From Microglena sp. YARC (taxonomy: Eukaryota > Chlorophyta > Chlorophyceae > Chlamydomonadales > Chlamydomonadaceae), in NCBI GenBank assembly GCA_022414725.1, contig CM039463.1:34603500-34667499 (forward strand): a DNA stretch of 64,000 nucleotides. Direction: 5' to 3'. The notes under the pieces are model-generated. The model searched no databases. It was given only the letters and a program-made list of their open reading frames with translations, and was not told where the DNA came from. Position numbers and translations under genes: made by a program. Of the stretch, positions 1 through 11,600 are shown piece by piece (within the stretch, counting starts at the first letter, position 1; each line of letters starts with the position of its first letter).

Positions 1-2
1 TC

Positions 3-341
3 CTCATTGACGACGAATCCAAACCAAGAAAAGCCTACCTAGTTGAACTGGGCTACTGCTCAGACACTAACCACCAAATCAAATTCCAGGAAAAGAGCGT
101 TCAGCATAAGGAGCTCCAACGTATCCTTCAACAACAAGGATTCCTTGTACACTACCTAGTCTTCACCATAGGTACCACTGGTACCATACCAATCCCAACT
201 ATTACCAATCTCTCCACCTTAGGGATCAGTCGCGAACACGTACACAAACTCATCTCTAAGCTGCACAGAGAATCTACCGCCTCCTGTACCAGCATTCTTG
301 CCACACGTCGCATGAAGGAGTCCCTCCCGCCTGGAGGGTGA
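3..341 (+). mobile_element. 3' end of a non-LTR retrotransposon ORF (C-terminal fragment)
   Basis: An open frame enters from the left edge and runs 112 codons to TGA at 339-341. It contains the blocks AYLVELGYCSD, KELQRIL and VFTIGTTGTIPIPTITNLST. This arrangement (E..Y, then K..EL, then a hydrophobic stretch with TGTI and a His-rich helix) resembles the domain after the reverse transcriptase in LINE elements with a restriction-like endonuclease. The RT domain lies outside the window. Family assignment is from memory of the pattern, so moderate. The 3' hairpin and T tract just downstream probably belong to the same element. Confidence 0.5.
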
Positions 342-438
342 CACTTACTATGTCTGCCATGGTGACTTTCCCCAGCTGCGGCGTACGGGAGGGTCCCCTT
401 AACACCACGCCCCTCCAGGCGTTTTTTTTTTTTTTTTT
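329..438 (+). other. 3' hairpin and T17 tract of the LINE fragment
   Basis: CGCCTGGAGGG (329-339) and its exact reverse complement (411-421) could form an 11-bp stem over the stop codon and short 3' UTR. A run of T follows directly at 422-438. A terminal hairpin plus homopolymer fits the 3' end of a non-LTR element, but a minus-strand poly(A) insertion would look the same. Confidence 0.4.
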
Positions 439-870
439 AAGTAAAGAAGTGCTAATCCAAGCAAGCACACCCCGTGCTGGTCAAGACATGCACACTCAGT
501 TCAAGCAAGCACTCTCATTGCAACCGGTAATCGAAGCAAAACATATAAGTCTCTTGATGCTAATCCAAGGAAGCACGCTCAGTGATAATCAAGGAAAGCG
601 CATCCAATGCTAATCATGAGCTGCAGTAAAAGAGGTAATCAAAGCTAACACAATCCAGGCTCATAAAAGCAAGCACTCCCAGTGCTAAACAAGTCTAGCA
701 ACCCCAGTGAAAATCAAAGCAAACACACTCAGCGCTAATAAAAGAGATCACACGCAATGCCTATTTAGGCTCACACTGAGTCAAGCTAAACAAGTCCAGC
801 ACACTCGGTGCAAATCAATTCCAGCACCCCTAGTAGCACATTCAAGAATAGTTCTGGACTTGGATGTGCC
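439..870. repeat. Degenerate ~30-bp tandem repeat
   Basis: The motif GCTAATCAAAGCAAGCACACTCAGT recurs in many diverged forms, for example near 452, 515, 560, 675, 715 and 800. No coding signal is seen. Confidence 0.6.
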
Positions 871-1045
871 ACGTGCCCCACACCAGGCTGCACCAGGAAG
901 CTATACATAGGGCTTTTATGTACCCTTGGCTGCACTAGCCCACACCAAGTAGCACTAGTCTGTATATGCATACATATACGCCCATCGCCAACCCAACAAA
1001 GGACATGCCTAACTAGTCATGAGTTGGTCTTGGAATGCGTTGCAG

Positions 1046-1504
1046 CGTTGTGTGTGTGTGTGTGTGTGCGTGCGTGAGTGTGTGTGTTTGCGTGTGTGTG
1101 TGCATGTGTGAATGTGTGTGTGTCTGTGTCTGTGTGTGCGTCAGTGTGTGTGCGTGTGTGTGTATGTGTGTGTGTATGTGTGTGTATATGTGTGTGTGCG
1201 TGTGTGTATATGTGTGTGTTTGTGCTCGTGTGTGTGCGTGTGCGTGCGTGTGTGTGTTTGCGTGTGCAGGTGTGTGTGTGTGTGCGTGTGTGTGCGTGCG
1301 TATGTGTGTGTGTATGTGTGTGTGGGGGGTGTGTGTGTGGGTTGTGGGGTGGGGTGTGGGGTGTGGGGTGGGGGGGCGTGTGTATGTGTGTGCGTGTGTG
1401 TGCGTGTTTGCATGTGTATGTGCGTGTGAGTGTGTATGCGAGTGTGAGTGTTTGTGTGTGTGTATGTGTGTGTCTGAGTGTGTATGTGTGTGTGCATGTG
1501 TGCG

Positions 1505-1547
<43 letters not shown>

Positions 1548-1747
1548 ATGTGCGTGTGTGTGCATGTGCGTGCGTGTGTGTATGTATGAGTGTGTGTGCG
1601 TGTGTGTGTGTGTGTGCGTGCGTGTTTGTGTCCGTGTGCGTTTGTGTGTCCGTGTGTGTATGTTTGTGTCCGTGTGCGTGTTTGTGTCTGTGTGTGTGTA
1701 TGTTTGTGTGTCTGTGCGTGTGTGCATGTGTATGTGTGTGTGTGTGT

Positions 1748-1789
<42 letters not shown>

Positions 1790-1895
1790 GGAGGGGGGGG
1801 GGGGGGGGGGTATGTGCGTGTATGTGTGCGTTTGCGTGTGCGTTTGTGTGTGTGTGTGTGTTTGTGTGTGTGTGCGCTGAAATTTGTGAGAGCTG
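1046..1895. repeat. (TG)n microsatellite with a G-run
   Basis: About 850 bp of imperfect TG/TGCG/TGTA dinucleotide repeat, with a poly-G stretch at 1793-1810. The long Cys/Val and His/Thr open frames here are composition artefacts. Confidence 0.95.
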
Positions 1896-1910
1896 AAGTG
1901 TGTGTGTGTG

Positions 1911-2945
1911 TGGACAAGAGGGGGACACATCCTTCCCATCGCGTCTGTCAGGTCCACGCCATGGTATTCTGCACGATCTGAGTATATCGAGAACTGTATT
2001 GTCCACTGGTTAGGAGTGGGGCAGAGACAGAAGCCGGGACATGGACAGAAGCAGGAGCAGACTTAATCGGGGGCAGGGAGAAAAGGAGCCGGTATATAGT
2101 ACGTGCGCCCTAACAAGGAGCGCAGGTAAGATTTTAACACCGGCTCCACCCCCTCACCTTGTTGCGCTCGGACAGCCCAGTGAGCAGGTAACTTTCCTAT
2201 CCCCAAGCGCTTCATGCAGCATTGCACAAGTTAGAGAGGAAGCTGTTCGCCTCATTGGGCAGATATTGTTCGAAATCCCGAGGTTGCGAGTATCTCCCTC
2301 CTTCACTTGCTGCCCACTTCTGCAGCGCCTGCGCCTGGAACTAGCATGCGCAGGCGCCACATATATTCGATGAGGTGGCGTTGTACAACCTTTGAGCCGG
2401 CAAATCAAAAAGAAAATCAAGTTGATGAGGTGGCGGTGCACGACCTATGAGCTGGCAAGTCAGTCACTCCTTTCTGGATGGCCGATTATGGATGGCCGAT
2501 TGGAGGCCCTTATATAATTGTGAATGGCCGACAGGAGGCCCTTATCTCTATTTAGGAATAAGGACGAATAGGGAGTTGCTAGTTAGGCCATCCGCTAACC
2601 CCAATCCGCCCCTCCACGTCATCAACTTTCGCCGGAACCGATGTACATGTCGGCCGAAGCGAAGTACAAGTTCCCGCGTGCTTCCGTTTGTTGAGGACAG
2701 TTATGGTCCCTCAACAGGCTGTGAAGTTTACCTCTACTAGGCCTAAGCGATGTAAGCTGCTCGGTTACTCTGTCTTTAATTATCCTACTGGGCTCGCATT
2801 CTTGAACTTTGTTGATTGGGAGGCCTTGCGCTCTTGGAGGCTTCCGATTAATCGTGAGCAATGACGATGCAGTTATTAGTTTCGTGCACATTAGCGCGAA
2901 AGCGAACCAGCGCTAATATGGAAGCTCCACTCTTCTTTGCATGAG
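1911..2945 (+). other. 5' flank of the giant polycystin gene
   Basis: No gene recognised in about 1 kb. Two ~37-bp direct repeats (2369-2405 and 2424-2460) share GATGAGGTGGCG and a TGAGCNGGCAA end. A second short repeat, ATGGCCGAT followed by GAGGCCCTTAT, lies at 2478-2547 and includes a TATATAA-like string near 2513. These could be promoter elements because they lie 400-580 bp before the start codon, but nothing else supports that. Confidence 0.25.
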
Positions 2946-5690
2946 ATGAGTTCACGGCATAAGAGTCTTGCCACTCTTCTCCTCCTCGTGCTGACAAGCG
3001 CTTTCATCGTCCCAGTCCTGGGGTTGCCTTGTCGTTTTGGGAAAAGGTGCAGTCCCCGCTCCCCCCTCTTCTCCCCTCCCCGTTCTCCCCCTCCCCCCTA
3101 TTCTCCCCCTCCCCGTGCCCCCCCCCCCCCTCCCCCTGCCCCCCCTCCCCCTCCCCCCCCCCTCCCCCTCCCCCTGCCCCCCTCCCCCCCTCCCCCTTCT
3201 ACCCCTCCCCCTTCCCCCCTCCCCCCCCCCCTCCCCCTTCTCCCCCTCCACCTGCTCCCCTCCCCTTCTCCCCCTCCCCCTTTTCCCCCTCCCCCATCTC
3301 CCCTCCCCCCCCCCCATCCCCTTCTCCCTCCTCCCCCTCCCCCCTCCCCCTTCTCCCCCTCCCCTTCACCCCCTCCCCTTCACCCCCTCCCCCTTCACCC
3401 CCTCCCCCTTCTCCCCCTTCCCTTCCCCCCCCTTCCCCCCCCTTCCCCCCCTCCCCCACCACCCCCCCTCCTCCTTCTCCCCCCCCCTTCTCCCCCTCCC
3501 CCTGCTCCCCTCCCCCTTCACCCCCTCCACCTTCCCCCCCACGCCCTTCCCCCCTCACCCTTCTTCCCCCCCCCCCATCTCCCCTCCCCCTCCTCCCCTC
3601 CCCCTCCTCCCCCTCCCCCTTCTCCCCTCCCCATTCTCCCCTCGCCCTCCTCCCCCCTCCCCATTCTCCCCCTTTCCCTTCCCCCCTCACCCTTCCCCCC
3701 CCCCCTCACCCTTCTCCCCCCCATCTCCCCCTCTCCCTCCTCCCCTCCCCCTTCTCCCCCTCCCCCTTCTCCCCTCCCCTCTCCCCCTCCCCCCTTCTCC
3801 CCTCCCCTCCCCCTCTCCGCCCCCTGCCCTCCTCCCCTTCTCCCCTCCCCCTTCCCCCCTCCCCATTTCCCCCTCCTCCCCCTCCCCCTCCTCCCCCTCC
3901 CTCCCCCTTCTCCCCTCCCCCTTCCCCCCCCCTACCCATCCCCCCTACCCCTTCTCCCCCTCCCCCTTCACCCCTCATCCCCTTCTTCCCCTCCCCTTTC
4001 CCCCCCTCCCCCCCCTCCACTCCCCCACCACCCCCTCCTCCTTCTCCCCCTCCCCACCACCCTCCTCCTTCTCCCCTCTCCCTTTCTCCCCTTCCTTCTT
4101 CTCCCCTCCCCCTTCTCCCCCTCCCCCTTCTCCCTCTCCCCTGCTCCCCCTTCCCCTAATCCCCTCCCCCTTCTCCCCCTCCTCCTCCTTCCCCTTCCCC
4201 TTCCCCCCCTTCCCCTTCTCGCCCCTTCCCCATCCCCCTCCTTCTCCCTCCTCCCCCTTCTCCCTCCCCTCTTAGTCTTCCCCCCTCCCCTTCTCCCCTC
4301 CCATTCTCCCCCCTCTGCCATCGTCCCCTTTCCCCCCCTCCCCATTCTCCCCCCATCCCCCCTCTCCCTCCCCCTTTCTTCCCTTCCTTCTTCTCCCCCC
4401 CCCTTATACCCTTCCCTTCTCCCAATCCCCCTTCTCTCCCTCCCCTTCCCCCTCTCCCCCCTTCTCCCCCTCCCCTTTTCCCCCTCCCCTCCCCCCCTCC
4501 CCTTTCCCCTTCGCCACTTCCCTCTTCTCCCCTTCCCCCTACTACTCCCCCCCCCCCCCCATCCGTCATCTTCCCCTTCTCCCCTCCCCCTTCTCCCCCT
4601 CCCCCTTCTCCCCCTCCCCCTTCTCCCCTCTCCTCCCTCCCCCTCCTCCCTCTCCTCCTCCCCTCCTCCCCCTCCCCCTCCCCCCCCTCCCCATCCCTCC
4701 GCCGCCTCCCCCCCCTCCCTCTTCTACCCCTCCCCCTCCCCCCCCTCCCCCTTCTTCCCCCTCCCCTCCCCCTTCTCCCCCTCCACCTTCTCCCTCTCCC
4801 CCCCTCCCCCTCCCCCCCCTCCCCTCCCCCTTCGCCCCCCTCCCCCTCACCCCCTCCCCCCCCTGACCCATCCCTCTGCCACCTCCCCCTTCTCCTTCCC
4901 CCTACCCTTCCCTCCCCCCCACCCCCCCCTCCCTCTTCTTCCCCCTCCCCCTTCCCCCCCCCTACTCCTTCCCCCCTCCCTCCCCCCTCCACTCTTCCCC
5001 TCCCCCTCTTGCCCCTCCTTCCCCCCTTCCCCTTTTCCCCCCTTCCATCTCCCCCTTCACCCCCCTACATCTTCCCTTCCTTCTTCCCCTCCCCCCCCCC
5101 CCCTCCCCCATCCCCTCCGCCGCCTCCCCCCCTCCCTCTTCTACCCCTCCCCCTCCCCTCCCCCCTCCACCTTCTTCCCCTCCCCCCCTCTTCTCCCCCT
5201 CCCCCTTCTCCCTCTCCCCCCTCCCCCTCCCCCTTTCGCCCCCTCCCCCTTCAACCCCTCCCCCCCCGACCCATCCCTCCGCCACCTCCCCCTGTCTCCC
5301 CTTCCCCTACTGGATCCTCCCCCTCCCTCTTCTCCCCCTCCCCTTCCCCCCCCCTACTCCTTCCCCCTCCCTCCCCCTTCTCCCCCCTCCCCCCCTCCCC
5401 TCCTTTCCCCCCCTTCCCCTTTTCCCCCTTCCACTCCCCCTCCACCCCTACATCTTCCCCTTCTTCCCCTCCCCCTCCCCTCCCCCATTCCCCTTCTCCT
5501 CCTCCCCCTGCCCCTCCCCCTTCTCCTCCTCCACCTTCACCACCCTCACCTCCATCTCTATTTCTAGATGTGACTCCACCAACAATAAAACTGCTTGGGC
5601 CAGGAACCTTCGGGGATTCTGAGTTTGTGATCTTCACAGTTGTGGAGGTTGGGACTGGAATCTACACTGACCCAGGGGCCACGGTGACTG
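2946..5690 (+). CDS. Exon 1: signal peptide, poly-Pro stalk, start of Ig-like domain
   Basis: The first in-frame ATG (2946) opens a classic signal peptide, [23 protein letters not shown]. Then come LPCRFGKRC and some 2.5 kb of almost pure C/T coding for Pro, Ser and Leu. This looks like a hydroxyproline-rich glycoprotein stalk of the kind found in algal extracellular matrix. From about 5562 the frame reads [13 protein letters not shown], the start of a DUF5011-like Ig fold, and ends in a phase-1 GTGAGA donor at 5691. An upstream ATG at 2941 is out of frame and closed at once. The start frame (stop at about 5567) and the domain frame differ by one base, so an indel or hidden splice must lie in the tract. 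Confidence 0.65.
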
Positions 5691-8600
5691 GTGAGAGCAT
5701 GAAATGCAAGGGAATCCGTTGTATGTGCTTGGGCATAGGTGGATGGTTGTGTTGTGTTATGCCGTTCTTTGCTGTGCCACGTATTTGTGTTGTGTTATGC
5801 TTTTGTTTTGTTTTTATTTGTTATTTTGTGTTCTTGTGTTATGCCAAGTTGTGTTGTGTGCACGACTATGCGTGTATTTGGGGGTCCCAAGGGACACACG
5901 TCAGGGTACCAGCAGAAGAGGACCTAATCATTTTTGTTCATGCCTGTAGCTGTGTTTGGGTGTGGGGGTATGGGAAGCAGGAGCTGTAGACAGTGAGCTC
6001 GGTGCTGTGGGTAGGTGGCTGGGGGCTAGGACTAGGGCGTTGTGGGTTGAGGGGTGTTGGTCAGAGGTTAGGGGTCGGGGGCTAGGGTTTGCAAGTTGGG
6101 GGCAGAGGCAGAAGTAAAACAGGAGGCTCTGTTCCTTTTTGGGGCTACCCATAACAGATTACCTCCACTTGTATTAGTCAGCCACTGGGTGAAGCTCACA
6201 GCTTTCAGCTGCATTTGAATACCCACCTTCTCAGTGTTCAGACACACTAGCTAGATTCCGGCCTTGCCCAAGGATGGCTGGAAAGAGCTGCCTAGAAGCT
6301 GACACGTGTAGCAAAAAACAGAAACAGTGAGGGGAGGTGACTCGTGTATCTTGCATATCACAGGGCTTTGAGACAGGGATTTTTTATTTCCGCTATATAT
6401 AGCGATTGCTAGTTTTGACCCCGTTTTGGCAAAATTATCGGTATAAAAAAAGCAGGGGGCCATCAAGAATGTTATTTTTGACACCCATGCTTGGAAGTTT
6501 TTTTTTGCCCTTACCCCCCCCCCCACCTATTGGCTTAAAAGGCCAATATCTTCCTCACCAATAATAATTATGTCATGAAAGTTAGGTGTATACTGACCCT
6601 TAAGTCGAGCTCTATCAGATAGTCATCTTCAAAATGTGGTTTGGCTTATGTATAAGCGACCCCTGCCCCCACCCACCCACCCACCCACCTACCCACCCAC
6701 ACGAAAGTATCTCCGATAATAAGAGGTAGGCTGCAAAGTGAGTTTCATCTGCGGTTACATTTGTTACAAAGTGTAGTTCATAAATTACATCAGTCAGAGG
6801 CAGGTCAGAGGAGTCTCATGAGATACAACAGTGTGGGTCCAAAGGGGGCCCAGGCAGTGAAACACCCTTCTATCCACCCGACACCCGCATAGAGTACACT
6901 ATTTGTCTAGCCTAATCCAGGTCAAATTTCCGGTAGCCTTGTGGGCAGCTGTCAAGAGGGCAGGCCCCCCAAGTTTTGGTTTTGTCCCTATCAGGCGAAT
7001 GGATAATTCTCAACAATGTGACTGCATGTTTGCTGCATGTCTTGTAGGCATTGCAGATGTTGCAAGTTGTCGTCAAGGGCTCGGGTGCGAAAGGCGCCTC
7101 CGCTCGAGTTGTGGGCGATTTGGGCTGCTCTAGCCTTGGCCTCAGCCCTGGCCTTGACCTTTACATTTATTTTCATCCGTTGCTGTTATCAAGCGCTCAT
7201 TCCTGCTGCTTGAGCTTCCAACTGCTAAGTCGGGAACTTGTTGGCTCTGGTTGTGAAGTTCTGGTTGGCGTCCAGACAGGCTGTACCTAACAGTACATCC
7301 ACTTAATTACACCCTGTGTGTAATCGACCAACAACTGCATATTCGTAACGCTTTCGTCGAGGCGTTTTCGATGTTGTGCGGCACGTTCAATTCTGGCCAC
7401 TGACGGAGAAGTTGTGAAGAGATTTTGAGATCGGCCTCCCCCCCCCCCCCTCATTGGGCCCCCCTCATATCTCAGCCCCCAGGCACTTTTTCCCACTTTT
7501 TTCAACGGTTTCGGGGTCTACGACCAAATCAGAGACGATTAACAGCTTGCGCCTCCCCACATACGTTTTGTTGCCCCCCCGAATTTTTTTTTTTTTTGCC
7601 CTCAATGGCCCTAAAAAGCTATAAAAAGCTATAGAAAGCACTAAAACGCTGTCCCCGGAGAAGGCCTAAAACCATAAAGCTAGAAGAAAACCACTTTCAG
7701 ATTTGAAAAAAAAAATCACTGCTTTGATATCATGGTGTTCAAGTTATGACTCCTGACACAACATGTATGATGCTGTGCAGATGACACTGACAGTAATATT
7801 AATTCCAAGCTGTGGACAACCTTCTCTCCTAGCTTTGTGGATATCTCAAGACCCACGGCTGTGGATAGGGCTTTCTCAGTGGTGTACAGTGTGTCCGATA
7901 CAGCGGGGAATAAGGTAAAGTGTATGTATGTATGCATGCAATATATGTACATATATATACTGTATGTATGTATGCATGCAATATATGCACGTTCAAATCT
8001 GCATTCAAACATTCAGTGTTGTTTCTTGCTCATAAGTCATTACGTACCATAGTCTTTCAAAATTGCTGGAATTTCACGCATTCAAACATGTGTCACATGT
8101 GGATGTATGCCTGTGTGCATGCAGCAGTATACAAGTATGTCAGCTTAGCTATACATATTCGATTGTTTTGTGTACGACGCGTCGCAAATTGAGCAACTCC
8201 GTGCGACCCCAGTGCGCCCCCCAACCCCCCCCGAGGCTCCACGCTTCGTGCCCCGCCCTATACTGTGCAACGCCACAATCCTGGAATCAGGCTTGCATCA
8301 CAACGTTTGCTACGCAGACCTACAGAAAGCTGAAACACGAACGGTGCCACACCTCTCGTTATCTGATATAAAAGGTGCATGTGTTGTATACGCCTCTTTG
8401 TATATTGTTACAGTCCAGGGGTATCCAAATAGGCTAAATATACTTGCCTAACCATGATATCAGGAGGGGCTGAACAGAGAAAACACTGATTAACTGAACC
8501 CCAAACAATCGTTTTACCGACGGAGGCCTTGAGTTTGTGCCACTGTGATACATGAATCAATTAAATTAATACATCAATTAATTCTCATTGCACTCTTTAA

Positions 8601-11600
8601 TACTTTTTTAATGTGTATTTTATCACCCCACCAACCTCTATGTGGTTGGTGGCTTCATATGCCTAACAAACAACATAACCCAACACAAAACGACCTGGCA
8701 CGGCAAGGCATGGCTTGGCACAGAACAGCTTATTGCACCGCAACAAAAAACAGCACGACACAGCACATTTCAATTAAATGCAATACAGTGCACTATGAGG
8801 CAAAGCAGCACTGCAATTGTAAGGATTGACAGCACCCAGATGAATCAACAGTGCTCATGATGTCTCCTACTTAGCTGAGACCCATGCTTCTGTTCCTGTT
8901 TAGGCAACCGCTACTCGCTTTGTTGTGGTCAAATGTCCCGGCACTGAGAAAAGATGTGAGAGCGACAATGGGGAGCTGTATTGCAGCTCTCAAGGCGTGT
9001 GTGGCTTAATCCAAGGTGGGTGGGTAGGAAGGGAGGTTAGGGACGATGGGTGGGTGGGTGAGGAGGTGGGTAGGGTGGGAGGCTAGGAACGATGGGTGGG
9101 TGAGAGGGTGAGTGGGTAGGTGAGAAGGTGGGTGGGGCGGGATTTTAGGAATGATGGGTGAGCGGGAGGGTGGGTGAGAAGGTGGGCAGGGTGGGTCGGT
9201 GGGTGAGTGAGAAGGTGGGTAGGGTGGGTGGGAGTTCAAATGTGTACCATCAACCACCTACGCTCTGCTCATGGATAAGGAGGCTATCTGGTTCGGAATA
9301 GAAGACTCAAGGTGTGTGTGGTTTCATCCCAGGTAGGGCTTAGTTGTGTGGTTTCCACACTTCTATCCAGGAGATACCTTATTACTGCAGGCGTACTGCC
9401 GGAGGGCAACCACTTTGACCCTTAGGGTTTAACGACGACCAGTTCCGCGACCCCACACCACCTCTGCCTGACTTGCGTCATACTCGACAAACAGCATGGT
9501 AACATCCCAGCTAGAGCTTTGATGCATGGTTACATTGCAGATAGGGCTTACAGCTGTGTGGTGTTATCACATAAAAGGGTATTTGACAACCCTACGCGTA
9601 GCACATACACTTTTTTGCAACTGACTGTTCTACTGTTGACTGTCGCACTGCATGCCCCTTGCAGTCACAGCACTGGATACTGCCTGCCAACCTCCGACAA
9701 TCAAACTGAGAGGGGATCCACGTGTTACAGTAAGTTGGGAGGGGATTGGAGGATGGAAATGAGTGTGAGGGGATTGAAGACTGACGGTTTGTCAGTGACA
9801 GAGAGGGTAGTGGCCATCGACGCTGATCACGGCCATCTTTACTCATACCTGTCCTACTGCTTGATCACCACCATCCTTACTCATACCTGTCCTACTGCTT
9901 GATCACCACCATCCTTACTCATACCTGTCCTACTACTTGATCAACTCCATCCTTACTCATACCTGTCCTACTGCTTGATCACCACCCTCCTTACTCATAC
10001 CTGTCCTACTACTTGATCAACTCCATCCTTACTCATACCTGTCCTACTGCTTGATCACCACCATCCTGACTCACACCCCACCTGTGGGTACTGCCCCTAG
10101 GCCTCCCAGTTTGACGTTTATGGCAGGTGCCCAGATCCAGTTCAGACCAGCACCAGTCTGCTGCCTTGTGACAGAGGAGCTATCGCTATGGACGATGTTG
10201 AGGGAGACATCAGTCGCAGGATTACAGCATGCTGGAATGGGGAGGCAAGCATCCAGTCGTCTTCACTGTTCATCTTATCGGGCTTGAGTGCATGTAAGCT
10301 AGACCCTAAGACTTGGGGCGCCTTTACCATCACCTTCTCTGTCACCAACTCTGCGGGACGGAGTGCTGCTGTTAGCAGGACGCTGAAAGTGACAAAGGTG
10401 TGCAAAGCTGCTTTTTGTAATAATTTGTCCCTATATATATATATAGTCTCCTCTTACTGTTGCTTTCTCTTTTCAAAAATGGCAACTTAGATTCCTAGTA
10501 CTCACTGCTTTTAACACAACTTGTATTATTAACCCACCACCCATCCACCAACCCACTGGCAACACAACCCCCACTACCACCACCACTGCCACCACCACCA
10601 CCACTACTACCACCGCTGCCGCCACCACCACCACCACTACCACTTCCACCATTACCACCACCACCACTGACCTCCACCCCACCCCACCCCATGAAGGTGT
10701 GTGATCCTGGATCCACCCCTTGCTCTGATGGATCTTGCTCGGGAGATGATGGTTTGTGCCGAGGAAAGAACGGAGTACCCAATCTCCTCGACCTCCTGTT
10801 GAACTTCACTGATGCTACAGCATCGGCGACAGGAGCCGTCTCGGAGCCGATGTTCGCTTCAGATGGGTCCCTTGTGTCATCACTTAACACGCAGCCAGAG
10901 ATTGCTCTAGTGCAAGGCTCAAATTCAAAGTCTGAGATTGTCTCTGTGCGGCAGTTCAAGTTGTACAGAGCATGCCTTGAGGGCGAGGATGGCAGAAATG
11001 ATGTTCTGTGCGAGCGTGGAGCCGCTGCCTTTGACAAGCAGGATGGAGATCTGACGTTTAAGGTGAGACGTGCGGCACTAGCATGGGCATAAGGTTTTCT
11101 TAGGTTCTGGGAGTAAAAAGCTTTTCGAGAAGCAGCCAGGAATGGATATATAGGGTGGTGGGGTTTCAGATGGAGAGTCAGGCAGGGTGGAGATCTGACT
11201 CTCTAGGTGAGGCGTACAGAGTAATGGATAGAGAGGGTGGTGGGGAGGGAGAAATGATAACATTGTCTCACAGGCGCCGCTGGCAAGAAAGGGCGGGAGC
11301 AGTGTTTCTTTTATATATTCATATAGTAGCTTCTAGGCAGCTCCTTTCACCCATCCTTGGGCCAAGCCAGAATCTAGCTATTGTGTCTGAACACTGAGAT
11401 GGTGGGTATTCCAGCGCAGCTGGAAACTATGATCTTGACCCATTGGCTGGCTAATGGAGCTGGAGTTAAGCTGCCACGCGCAGCCCACAAAATAAACAGT
11501 GGTATGCTAAATAATTGAATCATGAAATGGATATTAAGGAGCGCCGCTTTGAGCTAAAACGGTTGGACTGGACATCTGTGATATATAATGTCAAATCATG

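Larger units (their letters stand above)
5691..7780 (+). other. Intron 1
   Basis: About 2.1 kb. It holds a T/G-rich stretch (5745-5850), a ~140-bp dispersed repeat at 6165-6303 (inverse copy at 11326-11465), a CCCAC tract at 6664-6700, C-runs at 6517 and 7439, and another dispersed repeat at 7599-7712. The region 6715-7420 shows no recognisable feature. Confidence 0.6.

Noticed and set aside
1013..2006. Long open frames of about 270-330 codons on both strands over the TG repeat
   Set aside because: Pure His/Thr or Cys/Val translation of a dinucleotide microsatellite; no start context, splice sites or homology.
3199..5637. Gly/Arg/Glu-rich minus-strand frames
   Set aside because: Complement of the pyrimidine stalk tract.
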